Below are positions 58,313 through 64,000 of a stretch of 64,000 nucleotides of DNA, in pieces. Within the stretch, counting starts at the first letter, position 1. Every line of letters starts with the position of its first letter. Both the position numbers and the translations under genes were made by a program. The DNA comes from Desulfitobacterium_A nosdiversum (GTDB lineage: Bacteria; Bacillota; Desulfitobacteriia; Desulfitobacteriales; Desulfitobacteriaceae), in contig NZ_CP172056.1 of assembly GCF_049860565.1 (NCBI RefSeq), positions 186,001 through 250,000 of the forward strand, read 5' to 3'. Under the pieces are notes generated by a model. The model was not told where the DNA came from, did not search any database, and saw only the letters and a program-made list of their open reading frames with translations.

Positions 58313-60094
58313 ATGCAGCAAACCTTTAAAAAAATGGTTGCACCCATCATCATGACCACCGTTCTTCTTGGAACCGTTTGGACAAGCCCTGTTCTCGCTG
58401 AGGAAACCCCTATGTCTAATTTAGTAAAAGAATTTTCCGAGCTCAAATTCAGTGAATTATCTAAGGATCCTGCAACTCGGCTGGGAGGAAGCGATCGTTA
58501 TGAAACCGCTGTGAAAATCTCTCAAGCAGGTTGGGCTGATGGTTCAAGCGATTATGCAATCTTATCTGCAGGTATGAATGATAACCTCGTGGATTCGCTC
58601 ACTGCTGCACCCCTTGCCCACTTAAAGAAGGCTCCGATCCTCCTGACAGAGGGCGATGCTCTTAATTCTTTTACCGAGCGGGAGCTGAAACGGTTAGCCG
58701 TAAAAACGGTTTATGTTACAAGTGGTACAGGAGTTATTAAACAGCCTGTTCTCGATAAGCTCAATGAGATGAACATTCAGATTGTGCCCCTCGGTGGTCT
58801 TGACCGCTTTGAAACCGCTCTCAATATTGCAAAAGAATTAGGTAGCTTTAACCAAGTTATTGTAAGCACTGCCTATAATAATGCAGATGCCTTATCCGCA
58901 GCAGCGATTGCTGCAAATCAAGGCATTCCAATTGTTCTTTCGAATATTGCTCAAATTCCCCAAAACGTCGCGGACTATCTAAGCACGAAACAAATCAGTA
59001 AATCCTATGTGCTTGGTGGTACCGGAGCCCTAAGTTCTGCCGTCGAGCAGGCTCTCCCGAATCCAACGCGGTTAGGAGGGGCTGACCGTTTTGAGACCAA
59101 TGTCAAAATTATTGAAGCCTTTGCAGGAGTAATTCAAGACACAAAATTATATGTAGCCAGCGGCAATGATCTAAATCTTGTCGATGCTCTAGCAGGTTCA
59201 TCCCTTGCAGCTCAAACTGCTTCCGCCATCATTCTTATTGACAATCAGAAGCTTCCAGTCGGAACTCGGGATTTCATTAAGAAAAACATCTTCCCGCTTG
59301 TCCCCGCAGATTTAGTTGCGCTTGGCGGTATATCCATTGTTCCTGACCAAGTCCTCGAGGATATGTCTTTCACGGCTGTTTACGCACAAGACGGCATGTC
59401 CGCAGGTTCTGGTCAAGACAACGCTCCGGAAAATGTGAATAATAATGTTGTTGTAAACGGAAACCAAGTCACGGTGAACGGCCTTAATACACCCTACAAT
59501 GTGTATGTTGAAGGCAATAACATTACTCTTAAGAATGTAACGGCTGGAGCCCTGATTCTTAATCCTGGAGCTCAAGGCAAAGTAAGACTGGAAAACGTTC
59601 AAGCAGAAAATGTCTTGGTTCTATCAGGTGCCCCTGATGGTATTCAGATTTCAGACAGTAAATTTTCGCTGCTAGCCGTAGAAAGTACGAGTCAAGTGGG
59701 TTTAACCGTAACAGGAACAACCAGCATTGAAAACACAGTTGCAAGTTCTGTTGCTACGCTTGATGCTTCTGGGGGAAGTTTTGGAAGAATTATCATCTCA
59801 AAGCTCGCAAATACTGAACCCACTATTGTACTTCAAGGCGATTTTGATCAGGAAATTGCGATTATGGACGGCACAGTCACCAACGAAAGCCCGAATCGGA
59901 TTTCAACGATATATGTAATCCCCAAGACTACTGGCCAAAATATTGAAATTAAAGGAAACTATAACCTTGTTATCGTAGCTGCACCGGCTAAGCTCACCTT
60001 TAACGAAGGATCAGCTATTAAAATCATTGCAAATACGCAAGCTGATTTAACAGCGGTCAGTGCTCCTGTCGAAGAAGGAATTATACGTCAATAA
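58313..60094 (+). CDS. secreted CWB2-repeat cell-surface protein
   Basis: 593 aa. Signal peptide (about 1-30, cleaved near SPVLAEE). Three cell-wall-binding repeat 2 units (about 50-145, 150-245, 248-345), each with the R.GG.DR.ET. motif (TRLGGSDRYETAVKISQAG, VPLGGLDRFETALNIAK, TRLGGADRFETNVKIIEAF). The C-terminal half (about 370-590) is rich in beta strands and Asn/Val, like a beta-helix (VVVNGNQVTVNGLN). It should be noncovalently held on the wall and exposed. The gene lies between two identical tRNA-Thr genes. Confidence 0.9.
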   Translation: MQQTFKKMVAPIIMTTVLLGTVWTSPVLAEETPMSNLVKEFSELKFSELSKDPATRLGGSDRYETAVKISQAGWADGSSDYAILSAGMNDNLVDSLTAAPLAHLKKAPILLTEGDALNSFTERELKRLAVKTVYVTSGTGVIKQPVLDKLNEMNIQIVPLGGLDRFETALNIAKELGSFNQVIVSTAYNNADALSAAAIAANQGIPIVLSNIAQIPQNVADYLSTKQISKSYVLGGTGALSSAVEQALPNPTRLGGADRFETNVKIIEAFAGVIQDTKLYVASGNDLNLVDALAGSSLAAQTASAIILIDNQKLPVGTRDFIKKNIFPLVPADLVALGGISIVPDQVLEDMSFTAVYAQDGMSAGSGQDNAPENVNNNVVVNGNQVTVNGLNTPYNVYVEGNNITLKNVTAGALILNPGAQGKVRLENVQAENVLVLSGAPDGIQISDSKFSLLAVESTSQVGLTVTGTTSIENTVASSVATLDASGGSFGRIIISKLANTEPTIVLQGDFDQEIAIMDGTVTNESPNRISTIYVIPKTTGQNIEIKGNYNLVIVAAPAKLTFNEGSAIKIIANTQADLTAVSAPVEEGIIRQ

Positions 60095-60112
60095 CTAAAT
60101 AGCTGATTACTC

Positions 60113-60141
60113 TTAACAAAATAAACAGCTTATGTTATACT
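60113..60141 (+). promoter_or_regulatory. promoter of the second tRNA-Thr(CGU)
   Basis: TTAACA and TATACT are 17 bp apart, 30 bp before the tRNA. It differs from the promoter of copy 1. Confidence 0.7.
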
Positions 60142-60170
60142 ACCTAAGTTAAATATGCTAATGTTTAACT

Positions 60171-60245
60171 GCCGATGTGGCTCAGAGGTAGAGCAGCTCA
60201 CTCGTAATGAGCAGGTCGTCGGTTCGATTCCGACCATCGGCTCCA
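60171..60245 (+). tRNA. tRNA-Thr (anticodon CGU), copy 2, CCA encoded
   Basis: Identical over 75 nt to copy 1 at 58056-58130; flanks differ immediately on both sides. The two genes have separate promoters and terminators. Confidence 0.96.
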
Positions 60246-60256
60246 TCAGGACGTAG

Positions 60257-60282
60257 ACCCCACAAGTAATTGCGGGGTTTTT
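60257..60282 (+). terminator. intrinsic terminator of tRNA-Thr copy 2
   Basis: ACCCC-A-CAA pairs with TTG-C-GGGGT, followed by TTTTGCTTTT. Confidence 0.85.
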
Positions 60283-60406
60283 GCTTTTATGGAGAAATGC
60301 CTAAAAATGCAAATCGTTGCCCATTCGTCCCACAAACTAACCACGCATTACAATCCCCCCATAAAACGACTCATTATTATAGAAGGATTTTTTAAACGTA
60401 CATGGA

Positions 60407-60505
60407 ATGTTTTTCCTTGGTGATGCATAATTTAATGCAATTGCAAATGAAAAAGGAATTGAAATAAAGGGCCTTACGGTTGATAACTTATACCCAAGAG
60501 GCTAA
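60407..60505 (+). pseudogene. gene remnant, family unknown
   Basis: From ATG 60407 the frame reads MFFLGDA, a TAA, then FNAIANEKGIEIKGLTVDNL and YPRG before TAA at 60503. The second part is convincingly protein-like and is followed by a strong terminator, as for the 3' end of a lost gene. No ribosome-binding site is seen. I cannot name the family. Confidence 0.35.
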
Positions 60506-60522
60506 TATTTTGAAATGTCTAA

Positions 60523-60550
60523 GGCCTCCATAAATTGGAGGTCTCTTTTT
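60523..60550 (+). terminator. intrinsic terminator after the gene remnant
   Basis: GGCCTCCA and TGGAGGTC arms with a 5-nt loop, then TCTTTTTATTTTG. Confidence 0.75.
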
Positions 60551-60841
60551 ATTTTGTTTTTGTCATATTGTTGAGTTTTCTATGTAATCATTTACCACAA
60601 ATCTAACCTTAATCAAATACTTACAGCATGTGTCACTAGGTAACACAAGAAGGGAGGACAAAAGAAAAACTGGCCATTAGCTGTAAGATCTTTCACAAGT
60701 GAATATTTAATTAGCCGTCAATCGTCGTAACGTCTCACCGTCAACCTAACTTTTTGGTCCCCACCCGCATAGCAGGTGGTTTATTGTTTCGCTTCGCTCA
60801 ACAGGCTAAAGCCCATAATTAAGGCCCCCGGTTCATTTCTG
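60551..60841. other. gene-free stretch before the IS3 element
   Basis: No credible gene. CCTAACTTTTTGG at about 60746-60758 resembles the terminal repeat of the IS at 6514-7775 and could be an IS relic. CCACC/GGTGG arms form a small hairpin near 60764-60782. Nothing else is recognised. Confidence 0.4.
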
Positions 60842-60930
60842 GTGTGCACCCCGTCAAGACCCGTCAAGAGGACAGTGAAATAATAGAAAATTTCGGATTA
60901 CTGTCTGCCTCAAATGGCAGGCAGTAATTT

Positions 60931-61203
60931 TTATGCGGCTTTCAGATAATGGTCGTGGAATTGCATGGGTGTCATAACAGACAATCTTCTCTGCAGTCGA
61001 CCATTGTTGTAGTAGGCAATGTAGTTTGAAATGGCCTGTATCAGTTTTTCACGATCTGTAAACTTGTAGCCGTAATACCTCTCACGTTTCAAAATGCCCC
61101 AGAAGCCTTCCATCGGGCCGTTATCAATACAATGCGCAACGCGGGACATGCTTTGCTTCATTCCTGCATGGTTCAATTTCTGCAAAAAGGCACAGCTTGT
61201 GTA
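60931..61203 (-). CDS. IS3-family transposase OrfB, exon 2 (C-terminal part)
   Basis: 91 codons including the stop. It reads YTSCAFLQKLNHAGMKQSMS, then AHCIDNGPMEGFWGILKRER with the catalytic Glu, and ends MTPMQFHDHYLKAA. Joined to exon 1 (ending GFQ) it gives a 285-aa OrfB of normal length with the DDE triad. The frame upstream of 61203 belongs to the intron, not the transposase. Confidence 0.85.
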   Translation of the reverse strand, partial: YTSCAFLQKLNHAGMKQSMSRVAHCIDNGPMEGFWGILKRERYYGYKFTDREKLIQAISNYIAYYNNGRLQRRLSVMTPMQFHDHYLKAA

Positions 61204-63329
61204 ATCGACTAAAGAAAAGGGATTACTCCCTTTCCCTCGTCTAAGAACCGTACGTGAGAGTTTCCCGCTCATACGGCTCAAGCATTTCTTTACCATTTCT
61301 GGCGGCAATCAGTGAGGCTAGTTTCATTTTTCTCTTTGTAAAGTATTCTTCGTCTATAAAGGGATTTTGAGATATCTTTAATTTAGGGTGACGGACGATA
61401 TCTATCCTTCTTAGATTGATGAGACTGTATTCATCCGTCATGAACAGCCATCTCTTCCCATTCTTTTCGTGCCAATATTTGTTTAGTCGCCACCATTTAT
61501 TTTTGTTGGGGTGGCGATGTTTTGCCCATTGTTGCAAGAGAAGATAGAGAGTGTTATTGATGTAAGAAAAAGTTTGACTTGCCACGACATGTCTATGATA
61601 GTTAGTCCACCCTCTAATGATTTGATTAAGCCTTCGAATTATTTCAGACTGACTCGCCGCTTTGCCTTCTTTCAGAATGATAGTAGCGCATTTCCGTGTC
61701 AGGGCTTTGATGGAATTCTTTGATGGTTTGACAATCAATTTTCCTTTAAACTTTCGAAATGTCCAGCCAAGAAAGTCGAAGCCGTCATCTATATGCGTAA
61801 TCATTGTTTTCTCTTCGGATAGAGTTAGCCCGCGATTTTCTAGGAATTGACTAACAGTTTCTTTCAGTTCTTCTGCTATTTCTTTTGTATTTGCGGTAAT
61901 GATAAAGTCATCAGCGTATCGCACCAGATTTACTTTGGTTTTGGCCCGATAGTGATTTTCTATTTTACCCTTTGAATTTCGATGGTATTTGTCTTGAATT
62001 AACTTTTCAAGACCATCTAACGTTATGTTTGCATATAGGCTTGAGATGGCTCCTCCTTGTGGTGAACCTGTGTTTGTAGGAAATAAGTTGCCCTCGTATA
62101 TGAACCCTGATTTTAGAAATTGCTTCATTACTTTTTTGTCCATCGGAATATTCTGTTGTAGCCAGCCATGGTTGATGTTGTCAAAACATCCTTTGATGTC
62201 TCCTTCTAATATCCATGTCGGAGAACATTGCCTAGCTAGTACGCAAAATATCTGTTCACAGGCATCTTTAGTGCTTCTTCCTTTACGAAAACCAAAAGAT
62301 GTAGTGTCGCCTGTAGTTTCAGCTACGGGTTCGAGTGCTAGCGCATAGAGTGTTTGCATGGCCCTATCATACATAGTGGGGATTCCCAACGGTCGTTTCT
62401 TGTTCTTGCCTTTCTTTTCAATGAAGACTCGCCTAAGGGGTTTTGCTTTGTAGTGTTTATCCGTAAGTGCTAATACAGCCTTCATCTTTGAAGCTGCAGT
62501 TGACCATAGTTTTTTGTCTACCCCAGAGGTGTTCTTTCCCTTATTCGAGGTTACTTTCTTTACAGCCTGAGCTTTGGCATAGAATGAGTGTGTTAGTAAG
62601 TACTGTAATCTTTTGACTTTGTTTTTGTCGCCCTTCACTGTTGCCTTGGCAATTCTGGTTTGTAGCCTATTAACTTCATTTTGCACCTGCATCCAATCAA
62701 TGGACTCCCATTGACTGGCAAGTGTGTTTCTGTCTTTTAGTCTCTCGGTTTTATCCGTCGTTGAATTACTAAAATTCATAAGTTTACCTTCCGTCTCTGC
62801 CAAGAAATACCATAGGATAAGTCAGCACTCTTTCGAGTTAGGGCAAAGTTTGAACCCCTATCTTCTTTCATTACAAAAGTAGCGTTTGCTTTTTATCCTT
62901 TTCTTCTGCCCTCTATGCCGTTTCTTTCCCTTGCGGTTGGATACCTCATTCTTGTGAGGAGCATATAGGGTTTACCAAGTTCCGCATGATACATAATTGT
63001 GAAAGCCTTAGGAGCCACCTTTAAACCGGGAGTTCTTCATCCATTCGCATTGGTTTATCAGTTCGCCTTTGCTCGACTCCTTACCATTTTGGTCGAAGCG
63101 TTTCAGCCTATTTCGCTTCCTCCAGCGTAACGATTCCTACAGTGATTCACTTTACGTTCTCCATAGCTTTCTTACTCTAGCAGTTATCCCAGCTTTAGGC
63201 TACTCGGACTTCCACATTGTCTTGTGAGCTTTCTAACCCAGACGTTACCATCTACGCTAGTCACAATAGAGTTACCCCGAATGGATGGGGTAGCCTTTAG
63301 GCAATATATCATGCGACTTCTTGTCGCAC
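61204..63329 (-). other. group II intron, 2,126 nt, encoding a maturase
   Basis: On the minus strand the 5' end is GTGCGACAAGAAGTCGCATG directly after the exon CAA; the 3' end has domain V (61245-61279: GAGCCGTATGAGCGGG...CGTACGGTTC, with the AGC/GTT catalytic pairing region and GAAA loop), domain VI (GACGAGGGAAAGGGAG with its partner arm and a bulged A) and the terminal AT before exon 2. Precise removal joins ...GFQ and YTS... of the transposase in frame. The 520 nt between 62780 and 63329 carry domains I-III and show no gene. Confidence 0.9.
61241..62779 (-). CDS. ltrA: group II intron reverse transcriptase/maturase
   Basis: 512 aa from ATG 62779 (after GGAAGG; a TTG eight codons earlier is less likely). 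RT blocks: KRPLGIPTMYDRAMQTLYAL, FRKGRSTKDACEQIF, GDIKGCFDNINHGWL, TGSPQGGAISSLYANITLD, and the catalytic VRYADDFIITAN. Then the thumb and maturase X domain (RGWTNYHRHV, WWRLNKYWHEKNGKRWLF). No HNH endonuclease motif follows. The last 12 codons are encoded by intron domain V, with the stop just after it. It aids splicing and retrohoming. Confidence 0.93.
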   Translation of the reverse strand: MNFSNSTTDKTERLKDRNTLASQWESIDWMQVQNEVNRLQTRIAKATVKGDKNKVKRLQYLLTHSFYAKAQAVKKVTSNKGKNTSGVDKKLWSTAASKMKAVLALTDKHYKAKPLRRVFIEKKGKNKKRPLGIPTMYDRAMQTLYALALEPVAETTGDTTSFGFRKGRSTKDACEQIFCVLARQCSPTWILEGDIKGCFDNINHGWLQQNIPMDKKVMKQFLKSGFIYEGNLFPTNTGSPQGGAISSLYANITLDGLEKLIQDKYHRNSKGKIENHYRAKTKVNLVRYADDFIITANTKEIAEELKETVSQFLENRGLTLSEEKTMITHIDDGFDFLGWTFRKFKGKLIVKPSKNSIKALTRKCATIILKEGKAASQSEIIRRLNQIIRGWTNYHRHVVASQTFSYINNTLYLLLQQWAKHRHPNKNKWWRLNKYWHEKNGKRWLFMTDEYSLINLRRIDIVRHPKLKISQNPFIDEEYFTKRKMKLASLIAARNGKEMLEPYERETLTYGS

Positions 63330-63914
63330 TTGAAAGCCTCTGTCACTGTGGAACAACGGATGGGCATCTGGTTCCTGAGCTACTACTGCGTCAAAGGTAT
63401 CGAAAGCCAGACGATTGTCATTACAGTTGCTGATTTTATACGCAACGATCCTTCGGTCATACAAATCCAGAATTGCACTCAGGTAGACTTTACGGATTTC
63501 AGGGCCAATGTAATATTTGAACTCCGTTACATCCGTCAGCCATTTTCTATTGGGCGCATCCGCGTGAAATTGACGATTCAAGTAATTTCTCGCAACGTGC
63601 TCCGGTGAAGATGAGCTCCTAGTACAGCCTTTGGGGCGGCTCTTGACCGTGGATTGGATATGTAGTATCCGATCTATGCGCAAGACTCGCTTGTCGTTCA
63701 CATGAATATTATGGTATACGTCTAGCTCGTCCCGAATCCTGCGGTATCCCATATCAGGATGTGCCTTGTGTATCTGTTCAACACTGTTGGCAATTCTTTC
63801 GTTTTCTTGCTCATGCTTGCTTTTAGGGCAATTCAGCCATTTATAGTAAGCAGAATGGGCAATATACAGAAAGCGGCACAGTTTCCAAACAGGAAACGAA
63901 TATTCTTCGGACAA
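63330..63914 (-). CDS. IS3-family transposase OrfB, exon 1 (N-terminal part)
   Basis: 195 codons from TTG 63914: SEEYSFPVWKLCRFLYIAHS, then HTH_21 region HPDMGYRRIRDELDVYHNIH and the rve core start (NRKWLTDVTEFKYYI with the first Asp, HPLFHSDRGFQ with the second). The exon ends after GFQ at 63330; the apparent continuation VRQEVA is intron sequence. Splicing to exon 2 restores the full protein. Confidence 0.85.
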
Positions 63915-63955
63915 TGCCTTAATTGACTCATACTCACACTGGTGACGTACGAGAC

Positions 63956-64000
63956 TCAGTATCGCCTCCTTTCCAATTCCTTCACTTTTTTTAGCAGAGC
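63956..64000 (-). CDS. IS3-family OrfA, C-terminal end (partial)
   Basis: Fifteen codons inside the window: LLKKVKELERRRY then stop, the typical coil end of IS3 OrfA. It continues beyond the right edge. Confidence 0.6.
   Translation of the reverse strand, partial: ALLKKVKELERRRY

Larger units (their letters stand above)
60842..64000 (-). mobile_element. IS3-family element interrupted by a group II intron (runs off the window)
   Basis: It contains orfB in two exons (63330-63914 and 60931-61203) and the end of orfA (63956-64000). The left end is placed near 60842 from the TGTGCACCCCGTCAAGA region, but the partner repeat lies outside the window, so the boundary is approximate. It is a different IS3 subgroup from the element at 6514-7775. 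Confidence 0.7.

Noticed and set aside
61241..61308. N-terminal extension of the exon 2 transposase reading (starting at 61308)
   Set aside because: This part is translated intron domain V/VI sequence; the transposase resumes at 61203.
1..64000. CRISPR arrays, rRNA genes and replication origin
   Set aside because: Scanning by eye showed no regularly spaced repeat series, no rRNA sequence and no DnaA-box cluster.

Overview
The window looks like a chromosomal stretch of a strictly anaerobic, endospore-forming Firmicute, most likely of the Desulfosporosinus/Desulfitobacterium type. This is inferred from gene content: electron-bifurcating FixABCX, a glmS ribozyme, CdaA/CdaR, DUF342/FapA and HD-GYP genes, SPOCS-like and sporulation-kinase-like genes, a DUF438/DUF1858 pair, an [FeFe]-hydrogenase-like protein and citrate lyase. 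No 16S or other phylogenetic marker is present, so the genus is a guess.

Layout. 1-273: a decayed transposase. 480-4415: fixABCX (minus strand), read from a near-consensus sigma-54 promoter through a leader of about 300 nt. About 4430-12150: an accessory island with gene fragments, a zeta-toxin-like kinase plus a small basic protein, an intact IS3-family element, an AAA ATPase/subtilase pair of the IetAS type with a repeat-flanked promoter, and a broken YdbC/PC4 gene. 12254-20418: cell-wall precursor and c-di-AMP block (glmS with its ribozyme, glmM, a COG2509 flavoprotein, cdaR, cdaA), including a 630-bp noncoding region with nested inverted repeats. 20603-29948: MazG-like and DUF1786 genes, a partner-switching/HD-GYP operon, a second HD-GYP gene and a DUF362 ferredoxin. 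30128-33271: CAP-domain exoprotein, HTH/membrane-protein pair and NhaA. 33461-37936: a probable spore-surface cluster (two glycosyltransferases, a SPOCS-like protein, a large unknown) with a small DUF1858-like ORF that has an in-frame UGA where a Cys is expected. 38026-42737: amidase/holin-like pair, PAS histidine kinase, chemoreceptor. 42829-44329: DUF438/DUF1858. 44966-51750: fruR-fruK-IIA-IIBC-ptsH-ptsI and hprK. 51786-57745: PHP phosphatase, small membrane protein, hydrogenase-like protein, citDEF, DsrE protein. 58056-60245: a CWB2 surface protein between two identical tRNA-Thr(CGU) genes. 60842-64000: an IS3-family element whose transposase is split by a group II intron; it runs off the right edge.

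How the parts work together. Four c-di-GMP-I (GEMM) riboswitch candidates lie within 13 kb. They precede two HD-GYP genes, nhaA and a chemoreceptor, and at least three are followed by clear intrinsic terminators, so the 27-43 kb segment looks like a local c-di-GMP regulon. The fructose PTS block carries general PTS genes (HPr, EI) together with a DeoR-type repressor whose likely operators are 10-bp-phased repeats at its own promoter; HPr kinase lies just upstream. Best leads for new biology are the UGA-containing DUF1858 ORF, the zeta-like/basic-protein pair, the phased operators at ietAS, the nested inverted-repeat element at 18.1-18.3 kb, and the divergent CitE.
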